64,000 nucleotides of DNA from Progne subis subis. Taxonomy: Eukaryota > Chordata > Aves > Passeriformes > Hirundinidae. The DNA lies in contig JAKJHU010000039.1 in assembly GCA_022316685.1 (NCBI GenBank), forward strand, positions 6,666,308-6,730,307, read 5' to 3'. A model generated the notes under the pieces. The model was not told the origin of the DNA. It did no database searches and was given only the letters and a program-made list of their open reading frames with translations. This document shows positions 1-12,903 of this stretch, in pieces. The translations under genes were made by a program, and so were the position numbers. The stretch's first letter is position 1; each line of letters begins with the position of its first letter.

Positions 1-1919
1 GAGTAAAACTGCTCCAAATTTTTCCAAAGTATCACTGAAAAAGAATTCTGTTTCAAACTTTTCTCAGAATAATTCTATCATAAAATTGAGTCTAGGAGAG
101 GAGGAATCTGAGGAATGAATAGGAGCCTACATGGCTGGAGGAGGAAAAGACACACTGCTGCCATAGCTCATGGACAAATGATTCTGAAGAGAAAGGTTTA
201 TTTTTGTGAATTTTTGCTTCAGAAAAAAAGTACGACTAAAAGGAAAAGTGAATGGCAGAAATAGACTGAAAATCAAAACACTTGAACTAAAGGAAATAAT
301 ATTTTGAAGAATAGGAACTGAAACTAAGAATTAGGGATAATCAAAACAATTTTAAAGCTGTCTTATGTTCACCGATTATTTGACACTTATTATGACCACT
401 TGATTATTTCTAACCAGAGCTAACCAGGCAAGAGGCACTCAACTGCTCTGGTTGCATACACAACACAGGTGTTGCTTATCCATTTGTTGTTTGTGAGGTT
501 CAAGTATTCTTTTGACCAACTGGCACATAATACTTAGAGCTTAGCTAAGGGTACGTCTTCATAGACAAATGAAGGCAAATGTGAACTAGCTGTAAACGGG
601 TTAATATGGCCACTGATAAGGTCTAGCTTTGCTAAAGACAATGAAACTTTCCCAAGAAAGATAAAGTAGCTTTATCATCTCTGTTTTACCACAGCTGGGC
701 TACTTCAAGTCCCTAACCCAGTATGTGCTGCTGTGTAAACATATTGTGTCTAAAGAATATTTTTAGTTAATCCTTAATTAACCTGTTAATAATTAATGAA
801 CAAAAACCCATTGTACAAAAAAAAAACCCAAAAACCTGGAAAAGTCTGAGCACACCCTTCTTCCATCTCATATCTTCAACTTTTAAACAACCTCAACTCA
901 TCTTTACTTCTCACACTTTTCTTTTTTCTTCCCTTAATTTTCCAATTTCACACCAGCTTACTTGAATTGGCATTTTCAACTACACACGTTTCCTATGGGG
1001 AGGAAATTCATTATGATCAGAGGACCCAAAGCTGTGTTGTGGGAGATGAAATGGATCACTTTTTCTCAGGCAACTGAAGCTCCAGAAGGCAAGGTAACTG
1101 GGAGTGAAAACACTGAAGTAGATACTTACTAAGTTGAACAATTTAGATTTCATCACTAAACACAAACTCCCATTCCCAAACCCTTGGATGCTATTCCAAA
1201 AAGCCCGAAGAGAATTAAAAATAAATAAATAAATAAATAAACAAAGTTAAAATCACAGCCCAGAGAATCTACTATTCACTCCACCGAAGATTCAAGAACT
1301 TAGCATCAAAGGGGAGGTAACCTCTTGCCTGTTTGTTAAAGATACTGGAGCTCCAAAGTGTTGCAACCTACCCTTATTTTCAGGTTAATCACCTTAAAAA
1401 AAATTCTCTGCACTGTGGAAAGCAATATATTTAAACTCTTTCTCAAATAGTGCTTACTAGAAAAGAAAGTGAATTTATACTACTCCATGTATCATCAAAG
1501 AACAACAAATCAATTGTCACAATACAATTCACAATATCAGCTTTTAAATTCTATTTCCTTAGAATCCATATTATTAATGTAGGATATGTATAAAAATTAA
1601 TGAAAACATACTATCTTCTGCAATTTTTTATTTCAGTTTCTATGTTTCTTTGTATCATGTTGACAATAATTACTGTTTGGACTCAGCATAGGAGTGTATT
1701 TTTGTCCATTGATATACACCAGACAAAATTTCCAGAAAATCCACAATAATTTACTTTTATCAATCAGAAAATAGAACCAGACATTTTCATGATGTCCAGA
1801 CATCACACTCTTATGACAAAATGTCATCTTACGAGTTCCATCGCTCTTCACAGTGTGAGACTGAATCCACTAACCAGGCATAGCACTAGCTTGTGGACAA
1901 AACAATCCACCAATTTTTC
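1..1919. other. Unique AT-rich noncoding stretch
   Basis: I see no gene here. Open frames reach at most about 70 codons, look like no family I know, and lack supporting context. The only clear structure is a short AAAT simple repeat at 1217-1244. The stretch ends where a CR1 element begins at 1920. Confidence 0.6.
1217..1244. repeat. (AAAT)n microsatellite
   Basis: About five to six uninterrupted ATAA/AAAT units lie in an A-rich setting. It is a simple tetranucleotide repeat, probably variable between individuals. Confidence 0.85.
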
Positions 1920-3130
1920 CATAGAATCATAGTATGGTTTGGGTTGGAATGGACCACCAAAGATGTATAGTTTAAATCCCCTGCTACGGGCAGGACCATC
2001 CCTCACTAGGTCAGGTTGTGCAAAGCCCTGTCCAACTTTGAGCACTTCTGCAACTTTGTGTAGCCTGGTGTCTCACAACCCTTTACATAAAAGTTTTATT
2101 CCTTACACCAATCTAAATTTACTCTCAGTTTAAAACCATTGCCTCTTGTACTGTTATGGATTTATGCACCCTTGTACTATAACAGGCTCCACCTTAGGAT
2201 CCCACAAAAAGTCAAAGTAAAGGTTCCCAATTCCTTTTGTATTAGCTCTCAGGTTATAGCTTGAGCTTAGTGCTACTAATGCTGACACTATTCAGAGAGA
2301 AGAATACAGTTAATCAAACTTATTCTATGACAATCCTGTCACTACAGGCCCTGGTAAAAAAATCTTCCCCTGTCTTTTTTTATAAACTCCCTTTATTGAA
2401 AGGCTTCAATAAAGTCTCCCAGAGCTTCCTCTTTTTCTTCAGGCTGAGCCACCTTAAATTAGTCAGACTTTTTTTCACTGGATAATTTTCATGGCTCTTC
2501 TCTGGACCCACTCTAACAGGTCAATGCAGAGCTGGATGCAATACTCTAGGTGGGGTCTCATGAAAGCCAGAATAGAGTAGGAAAATAACCTCTTGATCTG
2601 TTGGCCATGGTCCTTTTGATGCAGCCCAGGATATGACTGGCTTTCTGGGCTGCAAGTGCACCTTACTGATTCATACCAAAATTTCATCCACTAGTATCCT
2701 TAAGGTCTTCACAGGGATTGTTTTCAATCCATTCCTCCAGTATGTACTGACATTGGAAATTTTTGTGGCCTGGATGCAGGACCTTGCATTTGGCCTTGCT
2801 GAACCTCATAAGGTTCACATGGTCCCATTCATCAGTATTTCTGCTTATTTCTTCCTCTGGAATCACATGAATGATGGAAAGTGGCATCAGAGCACCACTT
2901 CAGGTAACTCTGCAAAGGCAATATGCTTAATTTGGACATTCTTGCCTGTAATTATCAACAGACAAGAGACCAAATACCAGCACTTGCTAATAATACACTT
3001 TTGAGTCTGTTAACCAACCAGTTTTAAACTACTTTCGTACTAATTTAATTCCAGATCTTATCTGATACTCCCAGTTAATATCATACTGCATTAAACTTGC
3101 AGAAATTACTGTCTGGCATCAAGCCTTTTT
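1920..3130 (-). mobile_element. CR1 LINE, 3' portion, minus strand, decayed
   Basis: This is the 3' part of a chicken-repeat-1 non-LTR retrotransposon read on the minus strand. On the plus strand it opens with the complement of the CR1 terminal octamer (ATAGAATCATAG), then GGTTTGGGTTGGAATGGACC, the usual 3'-end signature. Further in, the matches to known CR1 3' sequence continue: GGGCAGGACCATCCC, CAGAGCTGGATGCAATACTC, GATGCAGCCCAGGATATGA and CTTTCTGGGCTGCAAG. The minus-strand frame at 2475-2687 holds RPHLEYC and LEWVQRRAMKII, typical of the C-terminal end of CR1 ORF2. Residues normally found between these two motifs are missing, so there is an internal deletion near 2520-2530. Similarity fades gradually past about 3000, so the far end is approximate. 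Divergence and broken frames show it is an old, inactive copy. Confidence 0.93.
2475..2687 (-). pseudogene. CR1 ORF2 C-terminal remnant
   Basis: This is a fragment of the CR1 LINE polyprotein ORF2 (endonuclease plus reverse transcriptase), covering only its extreme C-terminus. The 70-codon frame contains SYSILAFMRPHLEYCIQL followed closely by LLEWVQRRAMKII. In intact CR1 the RPHLEYC and VQRRA motifs are separated by extra residues that are deleted here. The frame contains none of the reverse transcriptase catalytic region, and there is no intact upstream ORF. It is a dead relic inside the larger element. Confidence 0.85.
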
Positions 3131-6100
3131 GGCAACTCCTGAAAATATTTAAACTGATTTATTGTTTCTGAATTTTGTCCTTCAGTTTCCTGAATTAAAA
3201 TTATTTAGCATTATGAGTTTTAAGTATGAAACATAAGAGGACCTTTGGAGATGACTTAATGCAATACATTTTCTCTAATCACTTACCTCAAAAAAACCAA
3301 AAAAATTAAAACTATTTTCCAAAAACTGTGACTGAAGTAGACCTTCAACAATGCCCACATTATGTCCTATCTCAATCAGTAAAATACTGTTTCACTTGAA
3401 ATTTAAGTATGCTGGTAAACTAACCCAAATATTTTAAATAATGAAGCAAAAAGGGAGGATATTTTAAATAGTGTGCAGACTAGGTGCTTATTCAAGTTCA
3501 AGTAAAATCTCTAAATCTCTCCTTTCTCTAAACTGCTTATCCAATAAAGGATGTTCTTAGAAGAGAAATGGAATATGGGCTTTTGTGGCATTTGAAGTAC
3601 TTTTTCTCCCAAACCCTTTAATAAAGGAGCTATTCAATGAAAGTCAGTTTTGATTCTATGTTTCATATTGCAGTACTGCACATAATTTTGTGTTCAATAA
3701 CTTGTCATAATACAAAATTACCAAAACTAATAAATGAGTCATAGTTCTAAAAACATCCTCTTATAGATGAAGTTTAGCAGAGAGAATAAGCTTTATTTGC
3801 ATTTAAAGTTAGAACAATGTTGATGGTATTTAATATTTCCTAACATGTAGAAATTTCCTGTTCCGTTCTTTGTCAAATAATAATAGTCTTAGTTAATAAA
3901 AAGAGAGCTGCTATGTCAGTTTAAAATTTGAAAGACAAAACTCCACAGAACCCCTTGGAATCACTTCCCAGAGTAATTCCAAAATCAAAATGCACTGAGA
4001 TATACCCAACCACATAATAGTATAGATGTAAAGGTCTACATAAACAGAGGAAGACCCTGGTAACATCCCCCAAAGCCTTCTGTCCACCCTATTCTGCAAG
4101 CATGATTGACTGTGTCATGTTTATTGTTAGCCCATCTGGACAACAGGTGCAGTACTTAAAGGCCACAGTGTACTTGATTATTGATTAGTGACTATTTCTG
4201 CACATCACAATAGGCTGCAGAATGACCTTCAGTAACAGACAGACTTCCTACCCTTTTCTACATTCAAAACCTTTCAAAACTAAAGGAAAGAGTTTTTACC
4301 CTATCTGGAAGTTTGGTACAGAGCTTAAGCATACAACCCACATTTGTGAAATACTTAGTTTGCCAGGCTTATATAGAGTCAATTTAAGGAATAAAGACCC
4401 AAGGTGTACGAATTTCAAGCTCGGGGACCTCTAATTACTTCATGCTTAAAGTTTAACTAAAAAATGTAGATAAATTGCTGCACTAAAACCACAGAAGATC
4501 CTCCACATGATTTGTGCCGATGTATCTAAAGCTCAGTGAAGCTGATTCCAGGGAGAGTTTTCCACTTAGTCCTCAGAGAATTCATTTTGGACCCGTTTCT
4601 AATGAGTATATGAAGGATTACTTGGATATTTTGGTAAAGCTGCCCAATAAATTAGTCAATCTCAAATTTTATTAGCCACAAAGCATTACAGCGGTCATAC
4701 AGCTGAGGAACACAGAGGGAATTGAAGGCATATTAGTCATTTATTTAGGCAGATACCAGAGATCAGTACTTGGTACAGGATGTTAGTTGTAACATTAAGC
4801 TAATTGGCTAATAGTTGCAGCAGTCCTTAAACAGTTTTTATACTGAGAGGTGTGACCCCTTCTTGAACCAATTTATGTAAACCCAGAGGGAGTCCTAAAT
4901 TTATTCCAGTTTCATGAATGCATGGTCTGGATTAAGAAACCAAAAGCAAGAAGAATATGCATAAAACCAACTGTGTAAACAAAACACCTAAAATTTACAT
5001 GCTGTCAGCTTGAAAACTTTCTGTTTAACAAATTAGTTGAAATAATAAATATTGAAAATAAATTTAACAATTTGATATTAAAAACATTAATATTTCATCC
5101 AGTGCATATTTCAGGGCTGTAGTTTTTTTTTTCTTTTCAACCATACCTTTGGCTATTTATCTAGTTGCAAACTTTTATAGATGTGAAATATTTTAAGAAG
5201 ACCTTTGAAAATGGCCCGAGGTAATTTCAAACTTAACAGACCCTGTCCCACCAGAGCTCATTACAGTGCATTTTATAACAAAGTACCCTCTACTTAATTT
5301 TCAGAGCTTAGTCAAGCGTACTAGAAATGCAGCTGCATTAAGTGCAATTAATGGCATAATAAAAGCAGTGGAGGGCTCTTTAAAAGCCAAGAACCAGCAT
5401 TAAACAGGGAATCCATGTTCTCAAACAGTCAGTGATGTGTTGAAGTTCCAGAAGTGTGAGATTTCCACTGTTAGAGAAGGAAAAAAAAATGAAACTGCAT
5501 GTGCTGTTGGGGAAAAAAAAAAAAACCAAAAACTTCTGTCCTTCAACAATCCCAAAAGGAAGACTAAAAGAGGATAAAAAAAAAATTACCTCCAGTTATG
5601 CCACTAGCATCCCCCTCTCTCTCTGAGCAGGAGTCCAAAACAATAAACTCATATTTCCACCAGCAAAAAAACCAAGCAAATTCAATTCCAGAAAAAGTGA
5701 GATTAATAGTAAGTGACTCCCATAACACATAGAATGATCTGGTTTCTTAACTAACAAAGCTTACTTTAAAATGATGGAAAGGAAAAAGAAAAAACATTTT
5801 TTTGACAGGATATAATATCTTATTTAAAATAACACAAGCCACATCACAAGTGGAGTGTTGATTATAAAGGCCCTGCAACTGTTAAGTATGGAATGATCTT
5901 GATAACTAAATTATCGTGCCTGGGATTTAAGTCAATTCTTGTTTGAAACTAAAGAAGAAACACTATGTTAAAGGCAAAAGACAGCCAGCATCTGACTAAT
6001 CTCTGATACAAGTCAACATGAAGAAACTAGTGAGTAGGGTTTTTTTTAATACGGGACCATTATCTTTCTTTGTTTGTTTGTTTCTAGTTTTGAACCTTAT

Positions 6101-8702
6101 TTTCATGTATTTAACTTGATTATTTACTTTGGCAGAAAAGATCAATTAATTAATGTGAGTGGCCCTTCTGATTCACTGACAGTAAGTGGCTTACAACCTG
6201 GCTTCATAGCAAAATTTGAAAGCACAAAAGCCCTTGATTACGCATGGTCTGCAGATATAGTAACTAATTTTGTACATATTGAATATAAAAAAAATCCTTT
6301 AACGAGTGCTGAAGTTAAAAAAAGTTACGATTTTGTGCACACTAACCATATATTGCTTATCTTTAAAGTTGATTTCAGGGGTTAAGGAACAGAGATAACA
6401 AACAAACAAAAAACCTCATACACCTGTTATTTGTGGACTAGACTGCTGGCAATTTCCAAGTCAACTCTGGCTGAAAACCCTATATATTGACTTGGAAATA
6501 ATCAACAGTGTGTAGAAAGATAAAAGCATCTTTGACAGTAGGCCTCATTACTTTCAGAAATACGTAGGAAAAATAAAGCACATGCATTTTTCCCACTCAC
6601 AAAGCATATGAATACATCTATTCCTGATGTTCTAGTTATCCAGTGCTATATTCTGAGTTGTGGAAACATTTCAATGTATCATTGAGTGTTCTCTCTTTCC
6701 AGTCCCCTGTTTGCTGAACCTCACACATAGGGGCTGTTCCTTTACCAAGACTGTTTTGCTGCTGAGTTCCCATCTTTTTATTTACAGCATTCTGCTGCCT
6801 CTATCATTCTTCACAGTAACATAATTCTACAACCATCACTTCAGTATCACAAGAAGGTAACTTTATTTATATAGGCTTAAGTAGACTGCAGAAAATAGTT
6901 GATCATATTATTCTAGCAGATTATTTAACTGACACATGTCCTACTACTATGATCATACAGTAGAGAATGTATCTTTTCAAATTGTATTTACATATCCTAT
7001 GATGTAATTCTGAAAAAATGTTAGCTGCTGTTCAGTAAAACATTATAATTATTGCTGAAATAACCACAGTGTTGTGGACAGCGTTAACAAAATAATAATA
7101 AAGCCTAGGAAATGTAAGTATTAGTGTTAAAATTTTCTATAAAGACTAATAACTAAAACTGAAGCAATGGTTCTACAAATGTATCTAAGGTAAGGAGCTA
7201 CTACCTCTTCCATTAGACCAAGAAATGATGATTTAGTTTGCCTAAAGATACATTAAACACATCACATGTTGCTGTTACCAGGAAAGTAATAACAACAAAT
7301 AAAAGTGATTCTCTGGGAAATTATTTAGGATTAGCAAACTATAGAAGAAAATTCAAAAATACAAAGAAAGAAATATCTCCATAATCTCATTTCAGATTGG
7401 AGATGTCATGGTGCACTAAGGAAATCAAAAAAGCTCTCAAGATGGAAGGTGTTGAATTTGAAGAGCAGTATAGCTAGTGACAACCACACTCTTGAAAGTT
7501 AGAAGGAAGGCCAGATAACTCAGTTTCCCTTTGGGAAACATGAGCAGTTAGGCCTCACAGAGCACTTGTAGGTAGAATAATAGAACAACTTGCCAAGCAT
7601 TTAAAAATACAAAACACGAAAGGTGGAACTGCAATTATTTTCTGAGAAGAAAGGGAAACATTTTTGAAGTAACACAGCAAGGATTCGATATTCCTAAGCT
7701 GAAGGAAATTAGGGGTTGAAAGGAACCAGGAACTGGTGACATGGCAGAATCTTTTTACACCAAGCTGGACTTTGAGTTGAACTCATATTTCTACTTAAGA
7801 ACTTGGACACAAGTTGGTGGTCTCAGACCAGCTCTCAGTAGACAAACATATACCAGCTGCAGGGTGTCTCACACTCATTCCTGCAACAAGGCAAGGAAAA
7901 CCCATCAGTCTTAGGAGTCAAACTCTGAAACCTACTGAAACTTCATTGCCAGGTTTGAACATCTCTCTGAAACAGTGAAGAAAAGAGAGTTTTAGAACTG
8001 TCTGTTCTGATTCTACACGTTTTTTTGTTTTGGTTTGGTTTGGTTTTTTTCCTTGTAAAAGGTAGCTAGCTGTAAGTAACAGTTTTCAGTTTATCCTCTT
8101 GTAAAAAGTAAAACAAAATAGCCTGGAATGAGATGAAAATATTTTCAGACTAGCTGAATGAAAAGCTGTTAGAGGCTAACAAGCATGTTGAAGAATCTAA
8201 GTCGGTAGGTGTCTATTTACCAGAAGCTGAATGTGGTCTGTCCACCTCCCCTTTCTTGCCTTTATCTCCTCCCCATTAAGACTGTTTTGCAAAGTTTGTG
8301 TGTACCAGGTCATGGCTGGGGAGGTGAATACAAGCTTCACTGAAATGTCAAATGATTTATGTAAATTTCCACATAAGCTCACAACCACACAATCCTCCCC
8401 AAAAAAGAAAACCAAACTAAAAATTAGTACAACCAAACCACAAAAACAAGCGAACTTACACAAACCTGGATCCACAATCACTTGAAAAACTTATTCAGGG
8501 AATATATGGATTTGATGACTGCGTGGGGTAGTTCACTAACAGCAGAGATCTTACTTACCAACCTCAACACAAAATAGATGTTGGCACAGAAACAGAAATT
8601 TTAGGCTTGAAGCTAAAAAAAAAAATTCAGGCAGAAGAATAAAAAAAAATTAGAATAAATAAAAATATGTTCCAGGCTTGAGATGGATAATATCGTTTCA
8701 AT

Positions 8703-8738
8703 ATTCTTAACATTCTTAATATTCTTAATAGTCTTAAT
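8703..8738. repeat. 9-bp tandem repeat, four units
   Basis: Four head-to-tail units are ATTCTTAAC, ATTCTTAAT, ATTCTTAAT and AGTCTTAAT. The array is short and nearly perfect, probably from replication slippage. It has no evident function. Confidence 0.85.
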
Positions 8739-10769
8739 ACAATGATGCTCACTGAGCATTGGGCACCAGGTCATGGTAAAGAATAAAAGAAAATTGTATT
8801 AATCGCAATCTCCAAAGGCAGGCCATAAAAGCCATATCACACACACTGAAAAATAATTCATTAAACAATATCCCAGCTGGAAGTAGTGAAAAACAAACAG
8901 CATAAAAAGACACTAAGCAGCAGGGAGAAATAAACTTTATGGAACTGTCAAAGCATGAACAATAGGAGGGGGAAAAAAAGAAAGAAAGAATAAATGTGTC
9001 TGGTTTATTGGTAAAATAGTCACATTAGGACAGACATGAGAATTAAATTTAAAGCAAAACCTGAAAATGCCAAGGCTGAAGTATCAAAATTATCCTATTG
9101 CAGTTGAGGACATCCAGTACTTGCAAATTGTGACTTGGCAGTATCTCAGAATGAGAGAAAACATCACTAAATGCTAATCACTCACGGAACAACAGGCACA
9201 TTTCTTATGTTGCCCCATGATGAAGTGAAAGTGAAAATGTCCACATTTCAGGTCTGATTGATAAAGCAAAAGTATGCATTGTCCCTATAAGGGAAAGGGA
9301 ACACTTTCTCACCTAGCCTGTCTCTAGGTTTGATTTAGTGATGAAAAGTAATACTTTGCATAAACATTTCTAAGAGCCCTTTTGTAATGTTACATACCTC
9401 TTTCTTTTCTTTTTTGAGGAACAGATGGGAGAAGGGAACACTATAATAATGCACTCCATTGTGTAACAACAGAATTAAAAGTAAGGCAGAACACCACAAA
9501 ATATATTCTGTTTGAAGAGACTGATACCAGCCACTTTGAGTGTTTGCTAGCTAAGTTTAAATAACTTTTTTCTCCACTTTTGGCTCTGTCAGTTTTTTGC
9601 ATCCCAAAAGTGTGATTTACAATAATGTTTCTCAGCCACAGATTTTACAGGCTTCATCTGGAGCGGTGTTTTATCAGAACAGATGAAAATGTGGCCCAAA
9701 GTGTATGGGCAAAGAGGCATCCAAAGCCCCTGGCAACTTTCGAAAATTTCAGCCCATCCATCTACCGGTTCTGCTGCAGCTGATGGTCTTTATAAGCAGA
9801 GATGCCAGTATGTATGTATAAGCAATGTACAAATGGTAGTGCACTGTAAATGTAAATTATATCAACCTTTCCATTTGATCCTCAGTTAATTAATTTTTTT
9901 TATATGCACTGAAGAATTTTTCAGATGAGCCAGATGGATTATAGGTGCCCAGCTCTCAGTAAAACACAGAGGAAGCTAAGATCCCAGATTGCTTTGGATT
10001 CTTTCATGTCACTGTTACAAAGTATTAAATCCATTATATTTGAACATAATTCATCCACCAGTCATTGACATATGACAAAAGAGACCTTAAACTATGAATT
10101 ACTGACTTTACTGAATGAAAGCATGTTTTTTCAATTAAAAAAATGCCGTATATCCCAGATACAGTTTTATGAAGACTCAGTAAGGATTCCATGGTAAATG
10201 TTTTCACATAAGACATTAAGCATCTGCAAATACCAAAGTCTTGGATGGTAATTCTTTCTCTCTCTCTTTTTCCTCTTTGACACCCTGAATCCCTACTCCA
10301 TGATATGGACTAAAAACCTGGAAATTACATCTTTGTAAAGCAAAACTGTTTTTCATCTAGAGGAATGTATGAAATTATATTTGACAAATAAAAATTTCTT
10401 TCCTCCACCCTCCTTTTTATAACTGAAAGAGAGCCAAACTAATTTAAAGCAAATCTGATTTAAAAATCCTGCTGAGCTGCGACTTTTAAATACCAAGTTT
10501 CAGCCTGGAGTGAATTTTTATGGTTGTGTTATAAACACCTGAAAAACAGCAGGTGCCATAGAAATACATACAGTTTGTGTTTTTGTATTATTTCCTCAGT
10601 TTCAAAAGTAGGTTTAAGTCAAAGTGAGGGGTTTTCCTAATTTTGATCTGTTACGGTTATTACAGTTCAAACAAAATGCTTACAAGCCAGAAGTGATTTG
10701 GAATGAACGCACATGTGTATATTTTATAGTTTACAAAATTATCGAATTGATACATTTATTACATGGTTT

Positions 10770-10870
10770 AAAAAAAAAAAAAAACCAAAAGGACCCCAAC
10801 TGAACAACAACAACAAAAACAAACAAACAAAACAAAACAAAAAACTGGCAACAACAAAAACAAAAAAACC
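10770..10870. repeat. A-rich low-complexity tract, (CAA)n/(CAAA)n
   Basis: The tract starts with A15 at 10770-10784 and continues through mixed CAA, CAAA and CAAAA units, interrupted near 10785-10802 and 10846-10850. Short open frames on both strands across it encode only Lys/Asn/Thr- or Phe/Cys/Val-rich low-complexity peptides and are artefacts. Confidence 0.85.
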
Positions 10871-12240
10871 CTTCCACAGGAAATTCTGTGAATAGTGATC
10901 AGAATATGAAACTCCTGCCAGAGAAAGCTGGTTAAGCATCTCTCAATATGTGTGTGTGGTACTTTAATGCACTCTCTCGGAGTCCTCAGATTCCATAATA
11001 ACTTCAAGATTCAGTCAAGTCCCTTTAAAAGAATAAGTACTCTTTCAAAAAGTAATAAAGATGCTTGTATTCTTTAGTTAAACATATGTGTTCTTAATCT
11101 TTCAGGCTTGAGAGTGTAACTGTTTGGAAGTACTCAAGAAAATGAATCCACATCAAGTAACTGTGAGAATGCAAAGTGGATTTGTCAAGTTGCACTAAAC
11201 TCTGCTGTCTAGACAATCTCATTCAGACCTAAAAGACTTTTGATGCTTTTATATCTAATAACGGTAGGAAGAAAAAATAATTTTAAAAAGTAATAAATAA
11301 AAACTATTAATCCTGAACAAGGGTTTGGCTGTGTGAAGTAGTACCCTTAGAGTAAAGCAAATAAGAACTTCATCGCTGTTTGGTAGCTGAAACGCGCACA
11401 CCCTCACTACAAACCAGAACAGTTTCTCTTTGAATAAAAGGTAGTCCTAACTACACGACATTTACAGGGGAAAAAGCTTACACCTAGACTTTTCCTGTGA
11501 GTCATGTGATGTTGAAATTTACAGCCTCCTTTATTTCAGAGTAACTTCTCTGCACCTCCATAACCTGTTGCATTTTGCTCGTACATTTTATACTGGAATT
11601 AAGAAATGCTATGACTAGATCTTAAACAAATAAAAGACTATATATTTATTAAAACCAACAGTGATTTCAAGGCCTGATTTTTCAAAAGTTTGCACATGGT
11701 TTTCCACTCACAAATTTCAGTTACAGATGTAGAGACTGTTCACATTCAAACGATTGTTACTGCATTTAAAATTATTTGCATGAAAACTTGCATGTGTAAG
11801 TGAAATAACTCTGCATTCGATTTTTTGCATACATTGGTCTAAGTGGTCAGCCTATCACAGCTTGTAAGTACAAACTTTCCTTGAAATTAAGCAGGCTGAG
11901 TTAGATGCAACTACTTAGGAATTTACAACTTAAACACGTGCTTCCTGATTAGTAAAATTTCAATACATTTTAAATGGATTTAGAGATGGATTCAGAACAT
12001 TTGGGACATCTTAATCCAAGATTCTTGATCCCCAAGAGCTTGGTTGGTTGCCACAGGAAATATTCACATACCTGATTTTCTGCCTTTCCATGTTTCCACA
12101 TCACCAGAGCAGCTCAATGCTCATTTCACACAAAGCCCATGGCTGCCAGCAGGCTAGAGGTGACACACTCAGGTTATGCCTTCTGGATTAGCTACTGTCA
12201 ATAAGTAGCTCTAATTAAGTAATAATAAAGGCTAGCTGCC

Positions 12241-12261
12241 TTTTTTTTTTTTTTTTTTTTT
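12241..12261. repeat. T21 homopolymer
   Basis: There are twenty-one uninterrupted T residues. They stand at the edge between AT-rich unique DNA and the less AT-rich segment that follows. They could be the complement of an old poly(A) tail or simple slippage. I see no flanking duplication to support retroposition. Confidence 0.85.
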
Positions 12262-12310
12262 AAATAAAAAGTAAATTAAAATTTACCATCAGAATTATCA
12301 CTCAATAACC

Positions 12311-12903
12311 TATATAAGCAGACCTCAGAGGAAAGAATGAAAGCTTGGCTCCTTCTAGCAGATAATCAAAATTACCAGCAGACAGAATTCATAGCAGAAA
12401 GCATCCCTTCAAATCTAAGGTCAGCCCGTAGGCTGGGGAAAGTGGACACAGTGATAGGACACAGTCTTCCAGTAAGGGAAAGAAACTTCAGTCTTCCCAG
12501 TGAGAGAGTGGGAGCCATCTCCACCCTCCCAGTAAACGAACCAATCAGTAGTTGCAGACGCCTGGGGAGATGCTGCTCCTCCTTCTTCAAGCAGTTTGTT
12601 CTGCAAAGGGACATGAAAAAATCTTTCCAAAGCTTGATTTTGGTAGGTGGTTTCTGTAGGGAGAAGGCAGTGGGTTCTGCAGGAGAGGTTGTCTGGCCAT
12701 ACTACGTGACTGCTGTGCTTCTTTCAGGTCTAGCATCACGCGACCCACCAGCAGCCAGGAGATCGTTTGAGATCTGCAGCAGGAGAAGCCCAGGCTAACA
12801 GGGCTCCTGAGGTTGTTGCCTTCACCTGTACAAGCGACAGCTGAGACACCTGCTCAGCTGCACCTGCACTCCCACACTTCACAGCCTGCTATTTTAAAAT
12901 AAA
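12311..12903 (+). other. Unrecognised ORF segment with TATA-like and AATAAA sites
   Basis: The longest open frame in the window runs here (ATG at 12337, 153 codons, stop at 12798). I do not recognise the product: it shows no signal peptide, no membrane segment and no motif I know, and is mixed in Arg, Ser and Leu. An 8-base TATATAAG lies at 12311-12318 and an AATAAA at 12898-12903. The TATA-like site is only about 20 bases before the ATG, so initiation from it would start at or after that codon. Frames of 69 and 80 codons overlap on the opposite strand, which suggests base composition rather than coding selection. It could be a chance ORF, a noncoding RNA locus or an old LTR-like repeat. I would not annotate it as a gene. 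Confidence 0.25.

Larger units (their letters stand above)
3131..12240. other. Unique AT-rich noncoding stretch with A-rich tracts
   Basis: I see no supported gene over these 9 kb. Frames are short and unrecognised. The longest is 6074-6385; it opens with TTG rather than ATG and follows a pyrimidine-rich tract ending in AG at 6087, which looks like a splice acceptor. A 14-bp perfect palindrome containing an E-box (CAGCTG) lies at 5326-5339, next to a TAAT-containing segment. Simple repeats include a GGTTT-type run near 8020-8050, a 9-bp tandem repeat at 8703-8738, a CT run near 10250-10270 and an A-rich CAA/CAAA tract at 10770-10870. The rest looks like ordinary avian noncoding DNA. Confidence 0.6.

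Noticed and set aside
7680..7730. Possible CR1 3'-end trace (GGGGTTGAAAGGAACC)
   Set aside because: Only a few bases resemble the CR1 end and the flanks do not continue the match.
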